Source: Lachnospiraceae bacterium
GTDB lineage: Bacteria; Bacillota; Clostridia; Lachnospirales; Lachnospiraceae
Direction of reading: 5' to 3'
DNA: 48,226 nucleotides
Assembly: GCA_017889125.1 (NCBI GenBank)
Contig: JAGHER010000109.1
Coordinates: 1-48,226, forward strand
Shown: positions 1-7,764 of the stretch, piece by piece
How the letters are laid out: each line of letters opens with the position of its first letter
Numbering within the stretch: position 1 is the stretch's first letter
Program-made: the position numbers and the translations under genes
Notes under the pieces: generated by a model
Told to the model about the DNA's origin: nothing
Databases searched by the model: none
Seen by the model: the letters and a program-made list of their open reading frames with translations, nothing else

Positions 1-971
1 AGCATATTGAGTGGCTGAAACGATATCTTCAGGAGTATGAGAATGCCTTCATCCTGATTTCCCATGATATTCCCTTCTTAAACAGCGTGGTGAATATCAT
101 TTATCACATGGAAAATCAGCGGCTGGATCGGTATGTGGGCGATTATGAGAAATTCCAGGAGGTCTACCAGATGAAGAAGGCTCAGCTGGAGGCAGCCTAC
201 AAGCGGCAGCAGCAGGAGATTTCCCAGCTAGAGGATTTTGTGGCCAGAAATAAGGCCAGAGTTGCCACCCGGAACATGGCCATGTCCCGGCAGAAAAAGC
301 TAGATAAGATGGAAGTGATCGAGCTGGCCAAGGAAAAGCCAAAGCCGGAGTTTCATTTCCTTCTTGCCAGGACGCCGGGCCGGATGATTGTGGAGACAAA
401 GGGCCTGGTGATTGGCTATGATGAGGCATTGTCCAGGCCTCTGGATTTTACCGTGGAGCGGGGAGAGCGGGTAATCTTAAAGGGCGCCAACGGCATCGGA
501 AAGACCACCCTCTTTCGGACGATCCTGGGCCAGATCCCGCCTGTTTCAGGAACGGTGGAGCTGGGGGATTATCTGGAGATCGGATACTTTGAGCAGGAGG
601 CCGATCCCAACAATACCTCCACCTGCATCGAGGAGCTGTGGAAGGAATTTCCCTCCTACACCCAGTATCAGGTGCGGGCGGCTCTGGCAAAATGCGGCCT
701 GACTACCAAAAACATTGAAAGCCAGGTGCGGGTGTTAAGCGGCGGCGAGCAGGCCAAGCTTCGTCTGTGCAAGTTAATCAACCGGGAGAGCAATGTCCTT
801 TTCCTGGACGAGCCCACAAACCATCTGGATGCGGACGCCAAGGACGAGCTGAAGCGCGCCCTGAAGGAGTATAAGGGCACCATCCTTCTCATCTGCCATG
901 AGCCGGAGTTTTATGAGGATATTGCGACCCGGGTGCTGGATTGTTCCCAGTGGTCATTAAAGATTAATTAA
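1..971 (+). CDS. ABC-F family ATPase, C-terminal part (5' end outside window)
   Basis: The frame is open from base 3, so the gene enters from the left; the track start at 87 is internal. The visible part starts in the first nucleotide-binding domain just after Walker B, with the H-switch ILISHD. A long charged inter-domain linker follows (about residues 50-110, many K/R/E), then a complete second domain: Walker A GANGIGKTT (visible residue about 161), signature LSGGEQAKL, Walker B VLFLDEPTNHLD and H-switch ILLICHEPEF. Two domains without membrane segments, joined by this kind of linker, define the ABC-F group of ribosome-associated translation factors and antibiotic-protection proteins. The linker resembles YkpA/YbiT housekeeping members more than known resistance proteins, but that is inference. 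It ends at TAA 969-971, and no C-terminal extension is present after the second domain. Confidence 0.93.
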   Translation, partial: HIEWLKRYLQEYENAFILISHDIPFLNSVVNIIYHMENQRLDRYVGDYEKFQEVYQMKKAQLEAAYKRQQQEISQLEDFVARNKARVATRNMAMSRQKKLDKMEVIELAKEKPKPEFHFLLARTPGRMIVETKGLVIGYDEALSRPLDFTVERGERVILKGANGIGKTTLFRTILGQIPPVSGTVELGDYLEIGYFEQEADPNNTSTCIEELWKEFPSYTQYQVRAALAKCGLTTKNIESQVRVLSGGEQAKLRLCKLINRESNVLFLDEPTNHLDADAKDELKRALKEYKGTILLICHEPEFYEDIATRVLDCSQWSLKIN

Positions 972-1138
972 GGGATTGCAGGGCTGCGAATGTGTCAGAA
1001 CGGGATAAGCATTAGAATGGAAGAGATGCCAAAGTGCGGGAAGTCCCGGGATGCTGGGACGAAGGAAGGAATGACGCAGGAATGCAGAAGAACAGCGGGA
1101 AAGAAAGCTGTAGATTGAGGGAAAGGAGCGCGAAGAAC

Positions 1139-2638
1139 ATGAGCAGAGCATTTGATCAGTTGAAGCCCCATCTTAAGCGGGCGATGGCGTTAAATACGGC
1201 ACTGGTTTTATTTGAGTGGGATGATGCCACCCAGGCGCCGGAGCAGGCAGGGGCACTTACGGGAGATGTGATCGGCATTTTGTCCGGGGAGTATTTTCAG
1301 GCGGTAAATAATGAAGAGGTGGCCCGTCTGGCAGAGGCCTGCAGCCAAGAGACAGATCTTACGGAATCCGAGGCGGCTCAGGTGAAGGAGCTTTTACGGG
1401 AGATTGAGAAGCTGTCCAAGATTCCCCAGGAGGAGTATCAGGCCTTTGCCAAGCTGGTGTCGGAATCTACCCGAGTGTGGGAGGCGGCAAAGAAGGCCAA
1501 TGACTTCTCCAAATTTGCTCCGGTGTTAAAGCAGGTTATTGACTGGCAGAAAAAGTTTGCCGGATACCGGGCAAAGCCTGGACAGAAGAAGTATGATGTG
1601 ATGCTGGAGGATTACGAGCCGGGCTTTTCCATGGAGAAGCTGGATGAATTTTTCGCTATGGTGCGGCGGGAGATTGCGCCTCTTTTCCGTCAGGTGATGG
1701 AGAGCGGTGTGGAGATTGAGGACGGCTTCCTTTCCGGAGATTTTGATGACGAGACCCAGGAAAAGATCGGACGTTTCATTGCCGAGTATGTGGGCTTTGA
1801 TTTTCAGAAGGGCGTGATGGCGGTCAGCGCCCATCCCTTTACCACAAACCTGCACAATAAGGATGTTAGGATTACCACCCATTATACAGACCGGCTGGAC
1901 AGCTCTCTCTTTTCCATCATCCATGAGACGGGCCATGCGCTGTATGAGTTTGGCATCCGGGATGATCTGACCCAGACCATGGCGGGACAGGGGGCATCCA
2001 TGGGAATGCATGAGTCCCAGTCCCGGTTCTTTGAAAATATCGTAGGAAGAAGCGCAGGCTTCTGGAAGCCGGTGTACGGAAAGCTTCAGGAGGCCTTCCC
2101 GGAGAATCTGGGGCAGGTGAGCCTGGAGGAATTTGTCCGGGCGGTGAACAAGGCTTCAGCTGGGCTGATCCGCACGGAGGCGGATGAGTTAAGCTACAGC
2201 CTTCATGTGCTGGTTCGCTATGAGCTGGAGAAGGAGCTGATCGAGGGCGATCTTCAGGTGGAGAACCTTCCCGAGGCCTGGGCGGATAAGTATGAAGAGT
2301 ATCTGGGCATCCGTCCCGAAAATGTGCGTGAAGGTGTGCTTCAGGATATTCACTGGTCTCAGGGCTCCTTTGGATATTTTCCCTCCTATGCGCTGGGAAG
2401 TGCTTTCAGCGCGCAGCTGTATTACCATATGAAGAAAGAGATGGATTTTGAGGAGCTTCTGGAGGAGGGAAAGCTTTCGGTGATCCGGGAATACCTGCGG
2501 GAGCATGTGCATCAGTATGGAAAGATTAAGGACAGCCGTCAGATTTTGAAGGATACTACCGGCGAGGATTTCAAACCGGAGTATTACGTGCGGTATTTGA
2601 AGGAGAAATATCAGAAGCTGTATCAGTTGCCTCAGTAG
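1139..2638 (+). CDS. M32 family metallocarboxypeptidase (carboxypeptidase Taq type)
   Basis: Zinc carboxypeptidase that trims residues from peptide C-termini in the cytoplasm. The HETGH zinc motif (HEXXH) begins at residue 262, and 499 aa matches the roughly 500-aa family length. The conserved downstream helix region (GMHESQSRFFEN, then RTEADELSY) is also visible. The track ORF starts at 1034, but its first 35 residues look like translated spacer. I chose ATG 1139 because AAGGAG (1123-1128) lies 10 nt upstream and MSRAFDQLKPHLKRA is a normal M32 N-terminus. No signal peptide is seen. It is followed after about 150 nt by a HAD phosphatase in the same direction. No promoter was recognised in front of it. 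Confidence 0.95.
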   Translation: MSRAFDQLKPHLKRAMALNTALVLFEWDDATQAPEQAGALTGDVIGILSGEYFQAVNNEEVARLAEACSQETDLTESEAAQVKELLREIEKLSKIPQEEYQAFAKLVSESTRVWEAAKKANDFSKFAPVLKQVIDWQKKFAGYRAKPGQKKYDVMLEDYEPGFSMEKLDEFFAMVRREIAPLFRQVMESGVEIEDGFLSGDFDDETQEKIGRFIAEYVGFDFQKGVMAVSAHPFTTNLHNKDVRITTHYTDRLDSSLFSIIHETGHALYEFGIRDDLTQTMAGQGASMGMHESQSRFFENIVGRSAGFWKPVYGKLQEAFPENLGQVSLEEFVRAVNKASAGLIRTEADELSYSLHVLVRYELEKELIEGDLQVENLPEAWADKYEEYLGIRPENVREGVLQDIHWSQGSFGYFPSYALGSAFSAQLYYHMKKEMDFEELLEEGKLSVIREYLREHVHQYGKIKDSRQILKDTTGEDFKPEYYVRYLKEKYQKLYQLPQ

Positions 2639-2670
2639 AAAAAAAGACATTGCCGGAATGGAGTGGCGCA

Positions 2671-2747
2671 GGCAGAAGAAGCAGGAGCTGGCGCAGGCAA
2701 AAGCAGCTGGCATCTGTGCAGGGCAGAAGAAGCAGGAGCTGGCGCAG
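2671..2747 (+). repeat. 26-nt direct repeat, two exact copies, 51-nt period
   Basis: The same 26 bases occur at 2671-2696 and 2722-2747 (core gcagaagaagcaggagctgg). They lie in the spacer between the carboxypeptidase and HAD phosphatase genes. The period is a multiple of three, so the repeat stays open in the phosphatase frame and explains why the track extends that ORF upstream. Confidence 0.9.
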
Positions 2748-2795
2748 ATAGAAGTGACCGGTGCCTGCCCAGCGAGAAAAAGGAGAAGGATAATT

Positions 2796-3629
2796 ATGGG
2801 ATACGAGATGATTGTGCTGGACTTGGACGGCACGCTGACCAATCGGGACAAGGTCATTACACCAAGGACGAAGGCGGCCCTCATGGAGGCCATGGAGCAG
2901 GGGAAAAAGGTGGTGCTGGCTTCCGGCCGTCCCACCTACGGCGTCATGCCTCTGGCGCGGGAGCTTAAGCTGGCGGAGTACGGCGGCTATATTCTGGCTT
3001 ACAATGGCGGCGTGATTATGGACTGCCAGACAGAGGAGCTGGTATTCAGCCGGATGCTTCCCGTGGAGGCGAATCACCGGATCATCGAGCTGGCCCTTAA
3101 AAACCGGGTGGATTTCCTTACCTATGACGGGGAGGTGATTCTCACCAGCAATGAGGAAAATCCCTACGCAAAGATCGAGTCCGGCATCAATCATCTCCGC
3201 CTGCACCAGCTGGAAATCGATGAGTTTTTCGCCCGGGTGGATTTTGCCGTGCCCAAATTTCTGTTTGTGGATGATGGGGATTACCTGGCTTCTGTGGAGC
3301 CCAAGGTGAAGGCTGCTTTGGGAAAAAATTTCAGTGTGTACCGGTCGGAGCCCTATTTCCTGGAAATCCTTCCTCAGGGTGTGGACAAGGCCCAGAGCCT
3401 GGAGCGTCTTCTGGAGGTGACGGGGATCAAGCGGGAGGAGATGATCGCCTGCGGCGACGGCTACAATGACCTGTCCATGATCAAGTTTGCCGGTTTGGGC
3501 GTGGCTATGGAAAACGGCGTCCTTCCCGTGCGCAAGGCCGCGGATTATATTACTGCCTCCAACAATGAGGACGGCGTGGGTTTGGTAGTGGAGAAATTCA
3601 TGCTTGACGGTGAGGTGCAGGAGGCGTAA
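2796..3629 (+). CDS. Cof-type HAD-IIB family phosphatase
   Basis: Haloacid-dehalogenase hydrolase of the Cof/YidA type, acting on sugar phosphates, nucleotides or flavin phosphates; the exact substrate cannot be read. Motif I is DLDGTLTN with nucleophile Asp9 and Asp11. A type IIB cap occupies the middle, a conserved Lys lies in QGVDKAQSL, and motif IV is GDGYNDLSM (about residues 220-228). The track start at 2658 would add 46 residues of repeat-derived Lys/Gln/Ala sequence. I placed the start at ATG 2796 because GGAG (2782-2785) lies upstream and MGYEMIVLDLDGT is the usual N-terminus. The 277 aa length is typical. The protein is cytoplasmic with no membrane segment. Confidence 0.93.
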   Translation: MGYEMIVLDLDGTLTNRDKVITPRTKAALMEAMEQGKKVVLASGRPTYGVMPLARELKLAEYGGYILAYNGGVIMDCQTEELVFSRMLPVEANHRIIELALKNRVDFLTYDGEVILTSNEENPYAKIESGINHLRLHQLEIDEFFARVDFAVPKFLFVDDGDYLASVEPKVKAALGKNFSVYRSEPYFLEILPQGVDKAQSLERLLEVTGIKREEMIACGDGYNDLSMIKFAGLGVAMENGVLPVRKAADYITASNNEDGVGLVVEKFMLDGEVQEA

Positions 3630-3812
3630 GACCGGGAGGATGACTGATACAGGCAGTGCTTCTGCGTGCATGCGGTGCCTTTGCATGCAGCGGCGGCAAG
3701 ATGTAGGCGGGAAGACATGGAAAGATGAATGATTTCCTGCGCATTTTGCACAAAAACAACCCCGAAATAAGTCGGAAATATTCACGAAAATACATTTCTT
3801 TTGGAAAAACTG

Positions 3813-3842
3813 CTGACATTCTTTTTAAAAATCTGATAAAAT
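3813..3842 (+). promoter_or_regulatory. Candidate sigma-A promoter with extended -10
   Basis: CTGACA (3813-3818), an 18-nt spacer and TAAAAT (3837-3842) preceded by TGA, giving TGaTAAAAT. It lies in a markedly AT-rich stretch about 70 nt upstream of the 72-aa gene. Confidence 0.6.
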
Positions 3843-3912
3843 AAAAAACAGGTAATGGAAATCAGCGGAAATGCGTTAATGTGCATTTCCCTAAGAAAGA
3901 GAGGATGCAGCA

Positions 3913-4131
3913 ATGAGGAGAATTTTAACGGCGTGTCTGCTCCAGACCATGCGTTTTGACACGGTCAAGGATGCGGATCCGCGGAAGGACTATGAATTGT
4001 ACTGCCAGCGCATGGAGAAAAGCGGCGTGAAATTTGCTGTTGATGAGGAGACGGTGGAGCCGGATGGTTCCATTGTGATTAAGGTGAGAAAGCAGTACAA
4101 TTCCTACAAAACCGACGGGTATCTTGACTAA
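3913..4131 (+). CDS. Small conserved-looking protein of unknown function (72 aa)
   Basis: I do not recognise the family. The 72-aa protein has a short basic N-terminus (MRRILTACLLQTMRFD), a charged middle and a C-terminal part rich in beta-forming residues (GSIVIKVRKQYNSYKTDGYLD). There is no clear signal peptide or membrane helix; the LTACLL stretch is too short. It looks real because a good promoter-like element lies about 70 nt upstream, AGAGAGG precedes the ATG at normal spacing, and a hairpin with a T-run follows the stop. It appears to be a single-gene transcription unit, likely cytoplasmic. Confidence 0.75.
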   Translation: MRRILTACLLQTMRFDTVKDADPRKDYELYCQRMEKSGVKFAVDEETVEPDGSIVIKVRKQYNSYKTDGYLD

Positions 4132-4150
4132 GCCGTTAACTGCAGCTGAG

Positions 4151-4185
4151 AAAGCCGCTTCACATTCGGTGTGTGGCGGTTTTCT
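4151..4185 (+). terminator. Rho-independent terminator
   Basis: Stem AAGCCGCT/GGCGGTTT with an inner CACA/TGTG stem, a TTCGG-type loop and a TTTTCTGTT tail. It follows the 72-aa gene. Confidence 0.6.
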
Positions 4186-4250
4186 GTTATGTGCGGCATT
4201 TTTCTGTGATGAAGAGTGCAGCACTTTTTCTGCTAGAAAGGAAGAAATGT

Positions 4251-4748
4251 ATGTTCAAAAAAGGCGACTATGTGATCTATGAGACCGCAGGCGTGTGCAG
4301 GGTTACCGACGTCAGTACTGTGGACATGAAGGGGATTGACCGGGAGAAGCTGTTTTATTTTCTGGAGCCTCTTCACATGAATGGAAACCGGCTTTACATC
4401 CCTGTAGAAAATCATAAAAGTTTTATGCGCCCGCTTCTTTCCAGCCAGGAGGCTGAAAGGCTTATGGAGGATGCGGGAAAGATCGGCGCCCTGCCTGTGG
4501 CGGACTACCGTCACCGGGAGGAGGATTATAAGGCGGCGTTAAAAAGCTGCGACTGCCGGGAGTGGCTGAAGATCATCCATACCCTTCGCCGGAAAAGAGT
4601 GGAGCGGACAGGCCAGGGGAAAAAGCTTCCCTCTATGGATGCCAGGTATCTGCAGATCGCGGAGGAGTGCCTTTACACGGAGCTTTCTCTGGCGATGGGT
4701 CTGCCGGAGGAGAAAATTGAATCGATGATTTCGGAGGAGCCGCATTAG
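4251..4748 (+). CDS. CarD/CdnL/TRCF-domain transcription regulator
   Basis: The N-terminal 60 or so residues (MFKKGDYVIYETAGVCRV...) match the CarD_CdnL_TRCF RNA-polymerase-interacting domain. The remainder (LLSSQEAERLMEDAG... to the end) is a helical C-terminal domain as in CarD/CdnL proteins. Such proteins bind the RNAP beta subunit and stabilise or modulate initiation complexes. At 165 aa the length fits the family. I chose ATG 4251 rather than the track start 4173, because the CarD domain begins exactly there and AGAAAGGAAG lies just upstream. The gene stands alone between two terminators. Its regulon cannot be inferred from position. Confidence 0.9.
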   Translation: MFKKGDYVIYETAGVCRVTDVSTVDMKGIDREKLFYFLEPLHMNGNRLYIPVENHKSFMRPLLSSQEAERLMEDAGKIGALPVADYRHREEDYKAALKSCDCREWLKIIHTLRRKRVERTGQGKKLPSMDARYLQIAEECLYTELSLAMGLPEEKIESMISEEPH

Positions 4749-4778
4749 GTTCCTCTTTTCACTTTGGCTCCTCTTTTT
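4733..4778 (+). terminator. Rho-independent terminator overlapping the CarD-like stop
   Basis: Perfect 8-bp arms GAGGAGCC (4734-4741) and GGCTCCTC (4766-4773) followed by TTTTT. The 5' arm lies in the last codons of the gene. The 24-nt loop is long, which lowers confidence. Confidence 0.6.
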
Positions 4779-4887
4779 GCTGTATACTTGCACAACAAAT
4801 TGGCTTGACTGCCCAGTGGCTTCATGATAGAGTGAAGGCATAATCGGTGTTTTATACCCTTGATGCTGGAATGGAGTGTGGGAGATA

Positions 4888-6582
4888 ATGAGAAAAAAGC
4901 TTCCGGTTGGAATTGAAAACTTTGAAGAATTCACAGCGGAGAATTTCTATTATGTGGATAAATCTCTCTTTATTGCAGAGCTTTTGCAAAATTGGGGAAA
5001 AGTAAACCTGTTTACCCGCCCCAGACGTTTTGGGAAGACTTTAAATATGAGCATGCTGAAATGCTTTTTTGAAGTTGGGAGTGATCCGGCGCTGTTTGAC
5101 GGCTTAAAGATCATGCAGGAAAAAGAACTGTGTGAAAAATATATGGGAAAGTTTCCTGTGATTTCCATCAGCCTGAAAGGTGTGGACGGGCGGAGCTTTG
5201 CATCGGCTTCTGCGGCACTGCGGACGGCGATCGGGGATGAAGCCAGACGGTTTGGCTTTCTTCGTAAAAGTACGGTTCTCAATCAGGAGGAGAAGGACTC
5301 TTATCAGCGATTGATTAAAGTGGGCACAGACAGCCGTGCTCTCTATGATATGACAGAAGACGTAGCAGCGGCCAGTCTGAAAACCCTTTCCCAGCTTCTG
5401 CACAAGCATTATGGCCAGAAGGTCATCCTGCTGATCGATGAGTACGACGTTCCTCTGGATAAAGCGTTTCAGGCTGGTTATTACGATGAGATGGTAAGCC
5501 TTATCCGTAACTTGCTTGGGAATGCCCTAAAGACAAATGACAGTCTTTACTTTGCCGTCCTTACCGGATGCCTGCGGATTTCAAAGGAAAGTATTTTCAC
5601 TGGCCTTAATAACTTGAAGGTACACACCATTTCTGACGTCCGGTACGATGAGTTTTTTGGCTTTACCAATACAGATGTGGATGCGTTATTGGAATTTTAT
5701 GGCCTGTCTGATTATAAAAACACTATTCAGGATTGGTATGATGGATACCGTTTTGGAGATGTGGATGTATACTGCCCCTGGGATGTGATTAACTATTGTG
5801 ATGAACTGTTGGCAGCTCCAGAAGCTGAGCCGGAGAACTATTGGGCTAACACCAGCGGGAACGATCTGATCCGCCGCCTGTTAAAGAAGGCCAGCCAGAC
5901 CACACGAGATGAAGTTGAGCAGCTGATCAACGGCGAAACGATCATAAAAACTATCCGCCAAGAACTGACTTACCGGGACATTGAAGATTCTATCGATAAT
6001 ATCTGGAGCGTTCTTTATTCCACCGGATATCTGACTGGACGCGGCCGTCTGCCGGGAAAGCAGATGAAGCTGGCCCTTCCAAACTGGGAGGTACGTGATC
6101 TTTTTATTGACTTGGTAAAAGATTGGTTTGCGGAAATGACCCAGTCAGATTCCGAGAGGATTAACCGCTTCTGCGCGGCGTTCCCGGAGGGGAATATTGA
6201 AACGATTCAGGAAATGCTCCATGATTACCTCTGGGATTCCATCAGTGTGCGGGATACAGCAGTCCGCTCAAACATGAAAGAAAACTTTTACCATGGTATG
6301 CTGCTGGGACTCTTGAGGAGCCAGGGAAGCTGGCTGGTCAAGTCCAATGCGGAGACCGGGGAAGGGTATAGCGACATCTCCATCCAGACGCCAGATCGGA
6401 TTGGAATTGTAATTGAGATAAAGTATGCGGATGATGGAAATCTGGAGGCGGCCTGCAAAGAAGCATTAGCGCAGATTGAAGAAAAGAAGTATGCGGAAGG
6501 GTTAAAGCGCCGCGGCACGAAAAAGATGATCAAATATGGAATTGCGTTTTGGGAGAAGGAGTGTATGGTTGTGATTGCGTAA
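4888..6582 (+). CDS. AAA-ATPase-like / PD-(D/E)XK nuclease-superfamily protein
   Basis: The 565-aa protein has the architecture of the widespread AAA-ATPase_like plus PDDEXK_9 family. The N-terminus (KLPVGIENFEEF...YYVDKSLFI) is the family signature. Near residues 44-52, RPRRFGKTL is a P-loop variant with Lys50. LLIDEYD around residue 184 is Walker B. Near the C-terminus, Asp496 (GYSDISI) and EIK at 510-512 form the D...ExK core of a PD-(D/E)XK nuclease fold. Members are common, often multicopy, in gut Firmicutes and Bacteroidetes; their role is unproven, with defence or mobile-element functions suspected. The track start at 4876 is a GTG; ATG 4888 opens the canonical start. A small gene follows 17 nt downstream. 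Confidence 0.88.
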   Translation: MRKKLPVGIENFEEFTAENFYYVDKSLFIAELLQNWGKVNLFTRPRRFGKTLNMSMLKCFFEVGSDPALFDGLKIMQEKELCEKYMGKFPVISISLKGVDGRSFASASAALRTAIGDEARRFGFLRKSTVLNQEEKDSYQRLIKVGTDSRALYDMTEDVAAASLKTLSQLLHKHYGQKVILLIDEYDVPLDKAFQAGYYDEMVSLIRNLLGNALKTNDSLYFAVLTGCLRISKESIFTGLNNLKVHTISDVRYDEFFGFTNTDVDALLEFYGLSDYKNTIQDWYDGYRFGDVDVYCPWDVINYCDELLAAPEAEPENYWANTSGNDLIRRLLKKASQTTRDEVEQLINGETIIKTIRQELTYRDIEDSIDNIWSVLYSTGYLTGRGRLPGKQMKLALPNWEVRDLFIDLVKDWFAEMTQSDSERINRFCAAFPEGNIETIQEMLHDYLWDSISVRDTAVRSNMKENFYHGMLLGLLRSQGSWLVKSNAETGEGYSDISIQTPDRIGIVIEIKYADDGNLEAACKEALAQIEEKKYAEGLKRRGTKKMIKYGIAFWEKECMVVIA

Positions 6583-6599
6583 GACAAGGAGGTGTTTAC

Positions 6600-6761
6600 A
6601 TGGCAACTTCATCGATTGTTAAAGATTTTTATTGCAAAGATAAAAAAGCTTTCGAACAATTAAAAAAAGAATTAGATGGTAAGCCTATGTGCAGTGAAAT
6701 TGTTGAATCTCCTTCTCTGAAGAAAGGAAGAGAAAAATTAGCTACCTTTGTATTTCGTTAA
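6600..6761 (+). CDS. Small antitoxin-like protein (53 aa)
   Basis: The ATG at 6600 has a near-perfect AAGGAGGTG ribosome site 7 nt upstream, so translation is likely. The 53-aa product (MATSSIVKDFYCKDKKAFEQ...) is highly charged and ends SLKKGREKLATFVFR. It has the size and look of antitoxin-type proteins that sit beside a toxin gene, but I cannot assign a family. It starts 17 nt after the AAA/PD-(D/E)XK gene and is probably cotranscribed with it. The DNA here is clearly more AT-rich than the flanking genes. The track start at 6549 overlaps the previous gene and is not needed. An open frame without a start codon follows, suggesting a lost partner gene. Confidence 0.65.
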   Translation: MATSSIVKDFYCKDKKAFEQLKKELDGKPMCSEIVESPSLKKGREKLATFVFR

Positions 6762-6922
6762 GTGAATTAAAAGCGAGAGTATTGGATATCGAAGAATTTG
6801 ACAGATTATCTGATGCTCTCGATTCTTTTCGCTGTTGTAAGGATAAAGAAGGTTGGTGCTCTATATATTTGATTCAGAAGATACGCCTAAATCCAGAATT
6901 AAGAAAATCACAAGCGGATTAA
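6707..6922 (+). pseudogene. Start-less open frame, possible remnant of a partner gene
   Basis: In a different frame from the 53-aa gene, about 71 codons are open from 6707 to TAA 6920-6922. They read SELKARVLDIEEFDRLSDAL...CCKDKEGWCSIYLIQKIRLN, which looks like real protein rather than random sequence. There is no ATG, and only weak non-ATG starts exist inside the preceding gene. It could be the truncated second gene of a toxin-antitoxin pair, or chance. I do not recognise a family. Confidence 0.3.
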
Positions 6923-7130
6923 AAAAGATCAAATCAGTTAATTCCATGCAGATTTGTCCTTGTAGAATGCAGTGAAAAGGAAAAAGTACAGCAGGGATAT
7001 TATCTTTTATTCCCCGCCCGTTTATGGTATACTAATGGGAAGACAAACACGCGCGTTCAATGCCTGAAACTGAAGCTGCAGAGGCTTCAGCAGGGGTTTT
7101 GAGGGCGTTAAATATTAGGAGATGATTGAC
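6923..7130 (+). other. AT-rich spacer before the thioesterase gene
   Basis: Together with the start-less frame this makes about 370 nt without a firm gene (6762-7130). The only element I can support is an extended -10 near 7024-7033 and a 5' leader of about 90 nt. No RNA gene or strong hairpin was recognised. Confidence 0.5.
7024..7033 (+). promoter_or_regulatory. Extended -10 promoter element
   Basis: TATACT (7028-7033) is preceded by TGG (7025-7027), an extended -10. The -35 region is a T-rich run without a good hexamer. It would drive the thioesterase gene about 90 nt downstream. Confidence 0.5.
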
Positions 7131-7562
7131 ATGAAGCTTAAGGCTTACGAACACCAGACCCAGTACTATGAAACCGACCAGATGGGAGTTATCCATCATT
7201 CCAATTACATCCGCTGGTTTGAGGAGGCCAGAATCGACCTGATGCGGCAGATGGGCATTGGTTACGAGGAGATGGAGGCACAGGGGATTATCAGTCCGGT
7301 GCTTTCGGTGACCTGCGAGTATAAGTCCATGAGTCATTTTGGCGATACGGTGCTGATTATTCCCATCTTGAAATTTTATAATGGAATCCGGATGACTATT
7401 GAATATTCGGTGACGGACAGGGAGACCGGGGAGCTGCGGTGTGTGGGAGAGTCAAAGCATTGTTTCCTCACCCGGGACGGAAAGCCGGTGTCCTTAAAGA
7501 AGGGATATCTGGAGATGGATCAGATGTTCCAGAAGGCACTTCCGCAGAAGGACGAGATGTAG
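7131..7562 (+). CDS. Acyl-CoA thioesterase, 4HBT/YbgC hotdog family
   Basis: Cytoplasmic single-domain hotdog thioesterase (143 aa), expected to hydrolyse acyl-CoA or a related thioester. The signature YYETDQMGVIHHSNYIRWFE contains the conserved Asp16 at the position of the catalytic Asp of 4-hydroxybenzoyl-CoA thioesterase, followed by the HxNY segment and FEEAR helix. Length and fold pattern match YbgC/FadM-like proteins. I place the start at ATG 7131, because TAGGAG (7116-7121) lies 9 nt upstream; the track start 7122 sits almost on that ribosome site. The preferred acyl chain cannot be deduced. A Gfo/Idh/MocA oxidoreductase lies about 200 nt downstream. Confidence 0.92.
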   Translation: MKLKAYEHQTQYYETDQMGVIHHSNYIRWFEEARIDLMRQMGIGYEEMEAQGIISPVLSVTCEYKSMSHFGDTVLIIPILKFYNGIRMTIEYSVTDRETGELRCVGESKHCFLTRDGKPVSLKKGYLEMDQMFQKALPQKDEM

Positions 7563-7579
7563 GGGCTGCTGATGAGGAG

Positions 7580-7640
7580 GCAGAAGTCTGGAAAGCCAGG
7601 AATCCGCTGCCGGAGCAGAAGTTAGGAAAGCCAGGAATCC
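7580..7640 (+). repeat. Imperfect 26-nt direct repeat, 35-nt period, intergenic
   Basis: Copies at 7580-7605 and 7615-7640 share the 16-nt core ggaaagccaggaatcc and differ at only two positions overall. They lie in the roughly 200-nt spacer between the thioesterase and oxidoreductase genes, which otherwise shows nothing I can name. Confidence 0.85.
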
Positions 7641-7764
7641 ACCGCTGAAACAGGATGCGGAAAAAGCGGAGAGGCAGGATTTCTCGGAAAAACGGGAAAA
7701 CTGGTAAAGACAGAAGCATAAAGTGAGAAAAGAGGCGCACTGAACGAGAAAGGATATTGAAAGA

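Noticed and set aside
3660-3700. Possible hairpin with two GCATGC elements after the HAD phosphatase gene
   Set aside because: The arms contain a bulge and no T-run follows, so it is not convincing as a terminator.
2571-3785. 404-aa minus-strand ORF
   Set aside because: It lies antisense to the HAD phosphatase gene and its repeat-bearing spacer, has no domain motif and is His/Leu-rich in the manner of shadow frames.
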